Shown here in pieces: positions 35,894 to 44,342 of a stretch of 64,000 nucleotides of DNA. The notes beneath the pieces are model-generated. The model was not told the origin of the DNA. It searched no databases and was given only the letters and a program-made list of their open reading frames with translations. The DNA comes from Zhongshania aliphaticivorans. GTDB lineage: Bacteria > Pseudomonadota > Gammaproteobacteria > Pseudomonadales > Spongiibacteraceae. Both the position numbers and the translations under genes were made by a program. The first letter of the stretch is position 1. Each line of letters opens with the position of its first letter. The stretch is taken from assembly GCF_001586255.1 (NCBI RefSeq), contig NZ_CP014544.1, forward strand, positions 1,023,501 through 1,087,500. Direction: 5' to 3'.

Positions 35894-35927
35894 ACCTAAT
35901 ACAGGCACTTTGCTGCCTGTATTAGGT
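35894..35927. terminator. Perfect hairpin between convergent OMP and P450 genes
   Basis: A 14-bp perfect stem (35894-35907 with 35914-35927) with a 6-base loop lies between the two convergent stop codons. It lacks a T tract, so it may act as an mRNA-end stabiliser or bidirectional terminator. Confidence 0.6.
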
Positions 35928-35944
35928 GCTCAGATAGTGAATGC

Positions 35945-37189
35945 TTAGTTGCAGTTGGTGTTGAGTATTAATGTCTTAAACACCACGGAATTATGATCTT
36001 CTAAGCTTTTTTCTGGCTCCTCAGCAAGGCTGAGTTTAGGAAAACGCTTAAATAGTTCACTTAGTGTTAAGTACAATTGGCGTTTAGCCAGTGCTGCGCC
36101 AATGCAAAAGCGTGGCCCGTAGCCAAAGAGCACATCGGGTTCGAATACGCGGCGAACATCCAGCTTCTCTGGCTCGTCATAATACTCGGGGTTGTGATCC
36201 TTGAGGTGGGGCATCATTAAAATCATCTGCCCCTTTTTCACTTCTTGGCCAAGAAGCGCCATATCTGCTGGGGCATAGCGAGCAAAGCCCATTTTAGAGT
36301 TGCCTGACCAGCGCATTATTTCGCTAAAGGCATTCGAGAAGGCATCGGCCGACTCTAGTGCTAAGGGGATTTGATCGGGATTTTTTAGCAAGGTATAAAC
36401 CGACCACTGCTGGGCTACCAGCGTGGTGTCTGCGCCAGCGCCAATTAGCGCCAAAATTAACGTAATAATATCCCACTCATTAAATTTCTCATTCTCAGCT
36501 TCAATTTTAAGTAGGGTGCTGAGAAAGTCACCGTCTACAGGGTCCTTGCGGCGCTCGGCTATTACCTCTTGCAGAATATCGATGGCTTTATTGCTGTCGT
36601 CTTGCGCGCGTAGCCTGCGCTCTTCAGAAATGGTTGGGTTCCATGTTTCGGTAAACGTCATGGTTACCCGCTTCATCGCGGGCCAATATTTTTCTGGTAC
36701 GCCGATCATGGCGGTTATCGAGATAAAGGGAATGTGTCTCGCGACTTCCTCGATATAGTCAAAACTCTCAGGCTCGCCAATCTCATCAAATAGCTTTTTA
36801 ACATGAGGCTCAAGGCGGCGCTGAATATTCTCAACGACGTTGCGCGAAAATGCTGGTGCGGTGATGCGACGAACCAAACGATGATGGCCTTGATCGGCTA
36901 GCAGGCTGTGGCCAACCAGGGCTTTTTCAAAATTATTCCAGTTTTCTTCGGTGGGACGCGGTGGTGCAAATTCCCAGTCGTAGAAATCTGAGGAGAGGTA
37001 TTCCCGTTTCCAGCAGTCCATGATGTCGGGCATTTGGGTCATAATCCACGCCTGCCACGGGGCATACCATACGAGGGGGCCGCGTTCGGCTATTGCGAGG
37101 CATTGCGGCCCGGGATTCTCGCTGTATGCCTTTGATGTCGGGTCGAATAAGGTTTCGATCGGGGCTAATTCTGGCAGCGATTGGGGCAT
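35945..37189 (-). CDS. Cytochrome P450
   Basis: This 414-residue soluble P450 has the I-helix AGADTT (251-256), E290-I-M-R293 as the K-helix ExxR, and the heme-binding FGYGPRFCIGAALAKRQL with cysteine thiolate C362. It needs a redox partner. A putidaredoxin-type ferredoxin and matching FAD reductase lie at 42.7-44.3 kb and are likely candidates. Substrate cannot be assigned; terpenoid, fatty acid or steroid hydroxylation are all possible. It is divergent from the heme-PAS phosphorelay operon. GAGGAT lies 7 bases before the start ATG 37189. Confidence 0.92.
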   Translation of the reverse strand: MPQSLPELAPIETLFDPTSKAYSENPGPQCLAIAERGPLVWYAPWQAWIMTQMPDIMDCWKREYLSSDFYDWEFAPPRPTEENWNNFEKALVGHSLLADQGHHRLVRRITAPAFSRNVVENIQRRLEPHVKKLFDEIGEPESFDYIEEVARHIPFISITAMIGVPEKYWPAMKRVTMTFTETWNPTISEERRLRAQDDSNKAIDILQEVIAERRKDPVDGDFLSTLLKIEAENEKFNEWDIITLILALIGAGADTTLVAQQWSVYTLLKNPDQIPLALESADAFSNAFSEIMRWSGNSKMGFARYAPADMALLGQEVKKGQMILMMPHLKDHNPEYYDEPEKLDVRRVFEPDVLFGYGPRFCIGAALAKRQLYLTLSELFKRFPKLSLAEEPEKSLEDHNSVVFKTLILNTNCN

Positions 37190-37505
37190 ACTGGCTATCC
37201 TCGTATTATATTTGTTGGAACTGACGAGCTTATACGCGAACGGAAGTCGCGATGTTTTTGTCCTAAAAAATATACTACAGTGTAATTATGCTCACAAGTT
37301 AATTTTTTATCATGGGGCTTGGCCGGTATACGCTAATGTGTAAAAAATATAATTTAGTGCTATTTATCAATTGCTTACGCGTGTCCTAGGGCGCGTTATT
37401 GGCAGGCTCCGGGTTTCGTAAGTATATTTCCCAGTTACTGAGATAGTTCACATAGCTACACTCTTTGTAGTAGTGGGCTGTTTGTTAAAAAATTCAGGGG
37501 AATGC
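37190..37505. other. Divergent promoter region between P450 and heme-PAS kinase
   Basis: This 316-bp gap contains the start regions of two divergent units and no gene. I see AT-rich stretches near 37260-37375 and a ribosome-binding site on each side, but no clear operator repeat. Confidence 0.4.
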
Positions 37506-39032
37506 ATGAAGGGGCAGGACGCGGTCAATGATTTACTGTCACGTACAAAGGCGATTGTAGAGACAATCGTAGATGGCGTGATTACGATTAGTGATCGCGG
37601 CTTAATTGAAACCGTTAATCCTGCGGTAGAAAAAATATTTGGCTACCGTCTAGATGAGCTCAGTGGTCAAAATGTCTCAATGTTGATGCCAAACCCCTAC
37701 CAACGTGAGCACGACAGCTACCTTAGTAATTATCTTAGTACCGGCGAAAAGAAAATTATTGGTATTGGTCGCGAGGTCACTGGCCGACGCAAAGACGGCA
37801 GTACCTTCCCTCTAGAGTTGGCTATTAGTGAAATGGAGGTGAATGGCCAGCGTATGTTTACTGGCATCGTCCGGGATATATCGCTGCGCAAGGCCACTGA
37901 AGAGAAGCTCCGTGAATTGTTGACGCGCACCAAGGCAATTCTCGACACCATTGTGGATGGTGTTATCACCATTAGTGATCGCGGTTGTATTGAGACGGTT
38001 AACCCCGCGGCCGAAAAAATATTTGGTTACCGTTTAGATGAGCTTAGCGGTAAGAATGTTTCGATGCTGATGCCCGACCCGTATCGGCATGAACACGACC
38101 AATACTTAAAAAATTACCTTCATACCGGCGAAAAGAAAATTATTGGCATTGGTCGAGAGGTTACTGGTCTTCGGAAAGACGGCACCACGTTTCCATTGGA
38201 ATTGGCCATTAGCGAGATGGAAGTCAACGGTCAGCGCATGTTTACCGGTATTGTTCGGGATATTTCAGAACGTAAAGAAACTGAAGAAAAGCTCCGAGAG
38301 GCGATGCGCAGAGTGCATGAGCAGCGTATTAAAGATGAATTTATTGCCACGGTAAGTCATGAACTGCGAACGCCGTTAACGTCAATCAAGGCATCGTTAG
38401 AGCTGATTATAGGTAAGGCTGTGGCCAAGGGGTCCGATCAGGAGAAAATGCTCATTACCATCGCTCACAAGAACAGTGATCGTTTATTGTTATTGATTAA
38501 TGATATTTTAGATATTTCTAAAATTGAATCTGAAAAAATGAAGTTAAATTTTAGACGAGTACGATTGCATTCGTTTTTAGAAACTGCGATTTCTGACAAT
38601 CAGGCTTATGCGGAAAAGCATCACGTCAAATTTGTGTTAATAGATTGTCCGGGAAATCTCCATATTTATGTGGACCCAGATCGCCTTATGCAGGTGATGA
38701 GTAATTTAATGTCGAACGCGGCAAAGTTTTCTCATCAGAACTCACAAATAGAGATTGAAGCTAGGCGCAGGGATGATGGCATCCGGATTACGGTGCGCGA
38801 TTATGGCCCTGGCATTCCCCTCGATTTTCAGAACAGAGTATTTGAAAAGTTCACTCAGGCGGATACCTCAGATAAACGCGAAATGAGCGGCACCGGCTTG
38901 GGCTTACATATTTCCAAAGCCATTATTGAGCGACATCATGGTGAGCTTTCTTTTGACACGGTGGTTGGCAAAGGCACAGAATTTCATGTTGATTTAAAAC
39001 AACAATTACAGAGGCAGGGTAGCCCTCAATGA
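37506..39032 (+). CDS. Soluble histidine kinase with two tandem FixL-type (putative heme) PAS domains
   Basis: This 508-residue protein (start ATG 37506, AGGGGAA upstream) has two nearly identical PAS domains at residues 13-126 and 141-254. HisKA follows with phospho-His H285 (ATVSHELRTP) and an ATPase domain (GTGLGLHISKAI). Each PAS matches the FixL oxygen-sensing type: NVSMLMP, YLxxYLxTGEKKIIGIGR, DGTTFPLELAISEMEVNG. The FixL proximal heme ligand His is present in both copies (H69 and H197) and the distal Arg too (R89 and R217). There is no membrane segment. The protein lacks its own REC and is followed, with a 4-base overlap, by a stand-alone REC gene. Confidence 0.93.
   Translation: MKGQDAVNDLLSRTKAIVETIVDGVITISDRGLIETVNPAVEKIFGYRLDELSGQNVSMLMPNPYQREHDSYLSNYLSTGEKKIIGIGREVTGRRKDGSTFPLELAISEMEVNGQRMFTGIVRDISLRKATEEKLRELLTRTKAILDTIVDGVITISDRGCIETVNPAAEKIFGYRLDELSGKNVSMLMPDPYRHEHDQYLKNYLHTGEKKIIGIGREVTGLRKDGTTFPLELAISEMEVNGQRMFTGIVRDISERKETEEKLREAMRRVHEQRIKDEFIATVSHELRTPLTSIKASLELIIGKAVAKGSDQEKMLITIAHKNSDRLLLLINDILDISKIESEKMKLNFRRVRLHSFLETAISDNQAYAEKHHVKFVLIDCPGNLHIYVDPDRLMQVMSNLMSNAAKFSHQNSQIEIEARRRDDGIRITVRDYGPGIPLDFQNRVFEKFTQADTSDKREMSGTGLGLHISKAIIERHHGELSFDTVVGKGTEFHVDLKQQLQRQGSPQ
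37542..38267 (+). repeat. 384-bp-period internal duplication encoding the two PAS domains
   Basis: Two copies, 37542-37883 and 37926-38267, lie one 384-bp period apart within the kinase gene. The encoded domains differ at only 13 of 114 aligned residues, while the DNA differs mostly at third positions. This indicates duplication followed by purifying selection rather than a very recent copy. Confidence 0.85.
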
Positions 39033-39424
39033 CGACATGCCCAGAGCTTGAACGAGTTTTGTATATTGAAGATGAGCCAGATATTCGCTTGGTGGCGGAG
39101 ATTGCTCTGCGTCAAGTTGGTGCCTTAAATGTCATCACTTGTGCCGGTGGCGAAGAAGGTTTGAGTTTAATTCATGACTTTATGCCGCAGTTAATTATTC
39201 TTGATGTGATGATGCCCGGCATGGATGGTCCGCAAATACTTTGTAAACTTAGAGATATGCCGGAGTTCAAAACGACGCCGGTGGTGTTTATTACTGCAAA
39301 AGTTCAAGCCGATGAAGTGGAGCAATTTAAACGCCTTGGCGCAGCAGACGTGATAAGCAAGCCCTTTAACCCGATGACCCTGGCCGACGATGTGCGGGCA
39401 ATATGGGCGGCGTGTTATGAGTGA
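39029..39424 (+). CDS. Stand-alone receiver-domain response regulator
   Basis: This 131-residue protein is a lone REC domain with acidic pocket EDEPD near 14-18, phospho-Asp D59 in LIILDVMMPGMDG, Thr/Ser switch (VVFITAK) and Lys in ISKPFNP. It starts 4 bases inside the upstream kinase gene (ATGA) and its stop lies 8 bases past the start of the HPt gene, so all three are translated as a unit. It is expected to take phosphate from the heme-PAS kinase. It has no output domain, so it must pass phosphate on or bind a partner. Confidence 0.93.
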   Translation: MTTCPELERVLYIEDEPDIRLVAEIALRQVGALNVITCAGGEEGLSLIHDFMPQLIILDVMMPGMDGPQILCKLRDMPEFKTTPVVFITAKVQADEVEQFKRLGAADVISKPFNPMTLADDVRAIWAACYE

Positions 39425-39797
39425 ACGCGAGTTAAACGAAAAGCCAAGTGTCGACGCTCAGCTGGCGACGCTGCAGGCGGAGTATATTGCTAATCTATAC
39501 GAACGGGTGTTACCCGTTTTAAGCCTGTGGCAGGATTATATTGCTAGCGATTATTCGCCGGAATTGTTGCGCGATGTTTACCGGAAAGTGCATGCAATCG
39601 CGGGAACCTCAAGTATTTTGAATGTTAAACCGATAGATCGCTTAAGTAATCAAGTACAGATAAAAATTCAAACTGTATTACAGGCCGCTGACATTGAAAC
39701 GACGCTAATCGCAGAGATTGGTCTGACCTTAAATGAGATCCTAGATGTGGCGAAGTCGGGCGATATTAATGCCCCACCAATTAATTTAAATACTTGA
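39417..39797 (+). CDS. Stand-alone HPt (histidine phosphotransfer) protein
   Basis: This 126-residue protein has an all-helical pattern and the HPt core RDVYRKVHAIAGTSSILNV, with phospho-acceptor H59 in KVHAIAG. It starts at ATG 39417 inside the receiver gene. Together with the two upstream genes it completes a His-Asp-His relay split across three proteins. The final target is probably a REC-output protein encoded elsewhere or nearby. The TetR gene downstream starts about 120 bases away and has no REC. Confidence 0.82.
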   Translation: MSERELNEKPSVDAQLATLQAEYIANLYERVLPVLSLWQDYIASDYSPELLRDVYRKVHAIAGTSSILNVKPIDRLSNQVQIKIQTVLQAADIETTLIAEIGLTLNEILDVAKSGDINAPPINLNT

Positions 39798-39917
39798 TCT
39801 TACTGTATTGAGCTGCACAAATAAGGCGGGCCTCAAGTCGCAAGTTGATGGCGATCTTGGCCTAAGCGCTGTGCATACGTTACTATCTCTGCTTTGACGA
39901 AATATTGGGGTGGATAA

Positions 39918-40526
39918 TTGCCAGTGACACAGCTTGGACGCCGTGAGCGTAAGAAGAAGGCCGTTCGGGAGAATATCTCGGAACAGACCCTGCGCCTTAT
40001 CGCGCGTTACGGCGTAGAAGGCATCACTATTGATGCTATTTGCGACTGTGTCGATATTGCCAAAAAGACGTTTTACAATTATTACGCATCCAAACACGAT
40101 TTAATGGTTGATATATGCCAGTCTGAGTTGTTGCAGCGTACCGATGACTTGGTGAGTGAGGCGATTGCTACATCCGGTGATTTAGCGGAACAACTCGATT
40201 ATATTCTTGGAATTTTGGCAACACGCAATAGTACCGCTAGTAAGTTAGAGCGCGAGTTAATTGCTTATTTAGTGGGTTCCTTGTCGACTAATTTAAGTCA
40301 GGGGGCGGGCCAATTGGCATTTATGAATAGCTATTTTTATCGGCTATACAGCAATAGCCAATCTCAGTTAAAGCCTGGGATCACCCCCGAGTTCTGTGCA
40401 GAAATGACGGTGGGAATGGCGAATGCCATTACTCTCAATTGGCTACACGATGATAATTACAACACCCAAGAGCGCTTCTCCCAGTTGCGAGATTTTATTG
40501 TAAGTAGCATGCTCGCCGGGTCTTAA
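39918..40526 (+). CDS. TetR-family transcriptional regulator
   Basis: This 202-residue regulator starts at TTG 39918 or GTG 39924, both downstream of GGGGTGG. Its HTH spans about 20-62 (ARYGVEGITIDAICDCVDIAKKTFYNYYASKHDLM read as two motifs). The ligand-binding domain follows with no similarity to a specific family. It stands directly upstream of the Rieske oxygenase operon in the same direction, so it is the natural candidate regulator of that operon. A near-palindrome at 40744-40777 overlaps the downstream promoter and could be its operator. Confidence 0.85.
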   Translation: MPVTQLGRRERKKKAVRENISEQTLRLIARYGVEGITIDAICDCVDIAKKTFYNYYASKHDLMVDICQSELLQRTDDLVSEAIATSGDLAEQLDYILGILATRNSTASKLERELIAYLVGSLSTNLSQGAGQLAFMNSYFYRLYSNSQSQLKPGITPEFCAEMTVGMANAITLNWLHDDNYNTQERFSQLRDFIVSSMLAGS

Positions 40527-40826
40527 GGCGCGGTATTCGGCCATGGCGTCAAGTGTGCTGTGGTTTGGTCAGCATGGCGCTAAGGCTTGGCGGTATGCCC
40601 ATTTTTTCCGCGCGACTGAAACTCTTCCTAAATAGCCGCGAGCCCAGTGTTTTAGGCTATCTCCGTCTCTGCGAGGCGCATTGCTCCGCCTCGGATTAAT
40701 GATCCGTAATTCAATTTTTACAAACCTTGCTTGACCTGCAAATGGAAACCGTATACTTTTTTTACACCACGGTTACCTTTTTGGCTTATCCTTATTGGAA
40801 AGTTCATGTTTCGCAGGAGAGATAGT
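40527..40826. other. Regulatory region upstream of the Rieske oxygenase
   Basis: This 300-bp gap holds the sites given separately (promoter 40731-40757 and inverted repeat 40744-40777) and the AGGAG ribosome-binding site at 40815-40819 for ATG 40827. No gene was found. Confidence 0.5.
40731..40777 (+). promoter_or_regulatory. Promoter and near-palindromic operator before the Rieske gene
   Basis: TTGACC (40731-40736) and TATACT (40752-40757) form a promoter-like pair with 15-base spacing. GGAAACCGT (40744-40752) and ACGGTTACC (40769-40777) form an inverted repeat with 8 of 9 pairs that overlaps the -10 box. TetR-type operators often sit this way. Confidence 0.45.
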
Positions 40827-41801
40827 ATGAGTAAGCGGTATGACAAGCCTATTCCACTGGGTTGGTTTGCCATTGGATATTCTGCAGAGCTCGCGGTGGG
40901 CGATGTGAAGCCATTGCGCTATTTTGGCCGGGACTTAGTGTTATTTCGCACAGAATCAGGTGAGGCCACGCTGTTAAATGCGCATTGCCCGCATTTGGGC
41001 GCTCACTTGGGCCATGGCGGCGTTGTTAAGGGCGAGAGCATCAGCTGCCCATTTCATGCATGGGAGTTTAATGGCGAGGGTTATTGTACCAAGGTGCCCT
41101 ACGCCAAAAATATGCCGCCAAAGGTCGACGGTAAACAAGCTATTGGCCGCTACCCCGTTACTGAACGCAATCAAATGATCTGGGCTTGGTATCACCCAGA
41201 AGGCGCCGAGCCGAGTTTTGAGGTGCACACCATTGCCGAGTTGCACTCACCGGAGTGGACGGACGTCGACACCTTCGAGTGGGAAATTAATTCGATTATT
41301 CAGGAAACCGGTGAAAACGCCGCAGATATCGCGCACTTTGTTACCGTACACAACTCACCAGAAATGCCTCAGGGTGTGGTGACGATGAATGGTCACACTC
41401 GCTGTACGCTAATGGACAGCAAGCAAGAGGCGATGGACGAATTTGGCAATATTGATCGCAGTGGCCAGAGCTATGATGAGGGCCGCTTAGAAGCTTGGTC
41501 CTATGGTCCTGGGCTCACCTATCAAAAATTCTCGCGGCTGTTTGATGTCGTGATGATGGGCACAATCACCCCAATTGACGACCAAAATATCCATATGCGC
41601 TTTTGTTTCACTCTGCCTAAGCAGCAGAGCGATGAGCACACACTTTATGCCAATGCCTTCCGCGATGAGATCGTGCATCAGGTGAATCAGGATATTCCTA
41701 TTTGGGAAAATAAGGTCTATCTCGAAGAGCCGACACTTTGCGATGGTGATGGTCCAATTGCCAAATACCGCAAGTGGTTCAAACAGTTTTATGTTGCTTA
41801 A
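40827..41801 (+). CDS. Rieske non-heme iron oxygenase (KshA-like)
   Basis: This 324-residue oxygenase has a Rieske domain with C54-P-H56 (AHCPHLGAHLGHG) and C74-P-F-H77 (SCPFHAWEFNG). The mononuclear iron segment ENAADIAHFVTVHN gives the two His and one Asp of the facial triad. The N-terminus KRYDKPIPLGWF and Rieske region resemble ketosteroid 9-alpha-hydroxylase KshA and related oxygenases. It needs a ferredoxin and reductase; both are encoded on the opposite strand 1-2.5 kb downstream. The substrate is probably a polycyclic or terpenoid compound, but this is inference. ATG 40827 follows AGGAG by 7 bases. Confidence 0.88.
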   Translation: MSKRYDKPIPLGWFAIGYSAELAVGDVKPLRYFGRDLVLFRTESGEATLLNAHCPHLGAHLGHGGVVKGESISCPFHAWEFNGEGYCTKVPYAKNMPPKVDGKQAIGRYPVTERNQMIWAWYHPEGAEPSFEVHTIAELHSPEWTDVDTFEWEINSIIQETGENAADIAHFVTVHNSPEMPQGVVTMNGHTRCTLMDSKQEAMDEFGNIDRSGQSYDEGRLEAWSYGPGLTYQKFSRLFDVVMMGTITPIDDQNIHMRFCFTLPKQQSDEHTLYANAFRDEIVHQVNQDIPIWENKVYLEEPTLCDGDGPIAKYRKWFKQFYVA

Positions 41802-41840
41802 GCTCGGTCAAACCCTAATCAATAATAACGAGGAAGTACT

Positions 41841-42611
41841 ATGACTACGCCTGTTTCGCCCGTAACGGTTCCCGGAGAAATCCTCAACTGGCCAATGTTG
41901 AAAATCAGTTATTTAACGGATCCAGCCAATATCGCGGCTTTGTTACCGCCCGGAATTTCACCGGGAAAAAGTCCAAAAGTCACTATAACCATCTACAATT
42001 TTCCGGTGTTGAACGAGCCCGAATACGGCTGCGTGGTCAATGTTGATGCGATATACAATGGCATAGAGGGTGAATACACCCTCGGCATTGGCATTGACCA
42101 GGAAGCCGCAATTTTTGGTAGCCATGAGCGCTGGGGGCAGCCGAAATTTTACGCTGAAACCAAATATTTCCGCCTTATGGATACGATTTCTGCCAGCGTC
42201 ACCCACCGCGGTTACACGTTCTTGGAATACCACGGAAAGGTCAGCGGCGTGGGTGAAATCCCCCCTGAGTTTGAAACCAATGAGTGGTGGATAAAATGTT
42301 TGCGCGGTGTTGATATGACCAAGACCGACTATGATTTCCCGCCCCATGTTGTTCGTGTTTACAGTAAATATGGCACGGCCTTTGTCGAAAAACTCGAGGG
42401 TAATTTGCGCTTGAACGACAGCCCTTGGGACCCCGTGGCGAGTCGTTTGCCACCGCGTAGCGAGCCGCAAGCTCATTTGTGGACACCGGTGTTTTTAGAC
42501 CGTCAAATTACCTTGGAAGGCCCGCTGGATGAGGAAGGTTTTCACCCCTTTGCTGACACTATAGGTGGTTCTCGGTGGCCGGGTGAAAATGGTGGGCCGA
42601 TAAGAAGTTAA
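41841..42611 (+). CDS. Acetoacetate-decarboxylase-fold protein
   Basis: This 256-residue protein matches the acetoacetate decarboxylase (ADC) fold: the signature HERWGQPKFYAET (residues 95-107) with E96 and K102 corresponds to the E...GYPKK motif. Only one lysine is kept: the second lysine that tunes the catalytic lysine's pKa in the clostridial enzyme is Phe. It follows the Rieske gene by 39 bases and should be in the same operon. Its activity could be a decarboxylase, an aldolase-dehydratase or a lactonase; the sequence does not decide. Confidence 0.78.
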   Translation: MTTPVSPVTVPGEILNWPMLKISYLTDPANIAALLPPGISPGKSPKVTITIYNFPVLNEPEYGCVVNVDAIYNGIEGEYTLGIGIDQEAAIFGSHERWGQPKFYAETKYFRLMDTISASVTHRGYTFLEYHGKVSGVGEIPPEFETNEWWIKCLRGVDMTKTDYDFPPHVVRVYSKYGTAFVEKLEGNLRLNDSPWDPVASRLPPRSEPQAHLWTPVFLDRQITLEGPLDEEGFHPFADTIGGSRWPGENGGPIRS

Positions 42612-42636
42612 GCGCTTTAGCTGGAGCGAGCGGTTT

Positions 42637-42683
42637 CTGAACGCTGTTTGATTACCACATAGTGTGGAGCAAACAGCGTTCAG
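42637..42683. terminator. Long hairpin between convergent ADC-like and ferredoxin genes
   Basis: CTGAACGCTGTTTG (42637-42650) is perfectly complementary to CAAACAGCGTTCAG (42670-42683). The 19-base loop holds a second 5-bp stem (CCACA 42655-42659 with TGTGG 42663-42667). The outer stem is flanked by GAGCG and CGCTC. No T tract follows on either strand. Confidence 0.55.
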
Positions 42684-42702
42684 CGCTCAATACCGAAGGG
42701 GT

Positions 42703-43023
42703 TTAGTACTGAGACTCAGGCATATCGATGATAATGCCATCCATTTCGTCGGTGAGGATTACCTGGCAGCTTAGGCGGCTCGTTTCCTTGGGCTCAAGGA
42801 CGCAATCGAGCATATCGACTTCTGTGCTGTCTGCTGGGCTGACTTTAGCCACCCAAGCTGGGTCAATGTAGCAGTGGCAGGTGGCGCAGCTGCAACAGCC
42901 GCCGCATTCGCCAAGAATACCATCGATACCGTTATCAACCGCAGCCTGCATAACGCTGGTGCCAGCTTCGGCGTGAACTTCTTTGGTTTCACCGTCGTGA
43001 GATTTGAAAATAATTAAAGGCAT
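42703..43023 (-). CDS. Putidaredoxin/adrenodoxin-type [2Fe-2S] ferredoxin
   Basis: This 106-residue ferredoxin has the cluster ligands C40, C46 and C49 (GECGGCCSCATC) and C86 (RLSCQVIL). Two extra cysteines at 43 and 44 sit in the cluster loop. The class transfers electrons from an FAD reductase to P450s and to Rieske oxygenases. The reductase gene lies just upstream (21 bases) on the same strand and the P450 and Rieske genes are 5-1 kb away, making one electron chain probable. Confidence 0.93.
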   Translation of the reverse strand: MPLIIFKSHDGETKEVHAEAGTSVMQAAVDNGIDGILGECGGCCSCATCHCYIDPAWVAKVSPADSTEVDMLDCVLEPKETSRLSCQVILTDEMDGIIIDMPESQY

Positions 43024-43044
43024 GTCTTTCTCTCTTACTTGATA

Positions 43045-44268
43045 TTAATTGGTAAAGGCGTCTTTGATGTCGATTGAATCGTCAGCAAGTTTTATAGGGT
43101 CGGCAGTTTGCCCAGTGCTCAAGGCACGCTTAGTGGTCATAAACTCCTTGGGACGGTTGATTGCATCTACCGCAATTAAGCGTCCTTCACAGAGGTAAAA
43201 GGCGGCAAAGCTGCGGCTGTTTTCACTGTCGCCGCGAATAATGACTTGGTCAAAGCCTTGCGACAAGCCCGCAATTTGCAGTTTTAAATCATATTGATCA
43301 GACCAGAACCAGGGCAGTGCATTATAGGCTTCAAGCTTACCGCAGATGGCTTTAGCGGCAATCTTTGCTTGGTCTGTGGCATTTTGCACTGACTCAAGGC
43401 GCAGTTTACGCTGGTAAATGGGATTGTAGTGATTAGTGCAATCACCTGCGGCAAGAATATCGTGGTCATTGGTGCGTGCATGTTCATCAACCACAATGCC
43501 ATTATCGATTGTTAGGCCCGCTGCCTCAGCGATTTCAATATTGGGTATTACGCCAACGCCAATAATGACGAGGTCAGCGGGTATGGTAGTGCCGTCACTG
43601 AGACGGACGCCGTCCACATGCTGCTCACCCGTAATGGCGTCTACGCCAGCATCGGTGCGAATATCGACACCTTCTTCGGTGTGGATGCGGGTATAGAACG
43701 CGGAGACTTCCGGTGCGGTAACACGCTGTAGAACGCGGCTCATGGCCTCAATAACCGTGACCGACATACCAATTTTGCGCAGCGATGCCGCTGTTTCTAA
43801 GCCAATATAGCCGCCGCCAATAATGACCGCCGATTTACCTTTGCCGGTAAATTTGTGGGTTTGTTTAACGTCGTTAAGGTCGCGCATATAAAATACGCCA
43901 GCCAACTCGCTGCCCTTAAAGGGAATTTTTCGTACTCGTGCACCGGTGGTAATCGCCAGTTTGGTGTAGGCAATCTCAGCATCGTCCTGCAGGATGATCT
44001 TCTTGGCGTCGCGATCTATACGGCTCACTCTGCAGCCGAGTAGGAGGTCGATGTTGTTTTTTTCGTAAAAATTGGCGGCGCGAATTAAAAGCTCGTCTTC
44101 TGATTTCTCGCCAACAAAGAAGGCTTTTGATAGTGGCGGGCGGTGGTAAGGCATGTATGGCTCGTCACCGACGATAGAGATTTTTCCTTCCCAACCCTCT
44201 TGGCGCAGGCTAGAGGCTAGTTGGGCTGCTGCGTGGCTTGCGCCAATGATTATACAATGTTCACTCAT
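43045..44268 (-). CDS. FAD-dependent ferredoxin reductase, putidaredoxin-reductase type
   Basis: This 407-residue flavoprotein (ATG 44268, MSEHCIIIGASHAA; ATG 44274 is two codons longer) has the N-terminal FAD motif GASHAAAQLASSLR, a central NAD motif VIIGGGYIGLETAASLRKIG, and PYHRPPLSKAFF and ILAAGDCTNHYN. It passes electrons from NAD(P)H to the adjacent [2Fe-2S] ferredoxin. Ferredoxin and crotonase genes are on the same strand and probably in one operon running downstream from the crotonase. Confidence 0.93.
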   Translation of the reverse strand: MSEHCIIIGASHAAAQLASSLRQEGWEGKISIVGDEPYMPYHRPPLSKAFFVGEKSEDELLIRAANFYEKNNIDLLLGCRVSRIDRDAKKIILQDDAEIAYTKLAITTGARVRKIPFKGSELAGVFYMRDLNDVKQTHKFTGKGKSAVIIGGGYIGLETAASLRKIGMSVTVIEAMSRVLQRVTAPEVSAFYTRIHTEEGVDIRTDAGVDAITGEQHVDGVRLSDGTTIPADLVIIGVGVIPNIEIAEAAGLTIDNGIVVDEHARTNDHDILAAGDCTNHYNPIYQRKLRLESVQNATDQAKIAAKAICGKLEAYNALPWFWSDQYDLKLQIAGLSQGFDQVIIRGDSENSRSFAAFYLCEGRLIAVDAINRPKEFMTTKRALSTGQTADPIKLADDSIDIKDAFTN

Positions 44269-44342
44269 AAACATATTCTCACTTGGTTTTGTTCAATTTT
44301 GGTGTGGCATTGCCGCACTACTGGTATTGCGGTAAATCCTTG

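Noticed and set aside
35945-37189. P450 as a CYP153 alkane hydroxylase
   Set aside because: The I-helix reads AGADTT, unlike the CYP153 pattern I remember, and no alkane genes are adjacent. The family was left unassigned.
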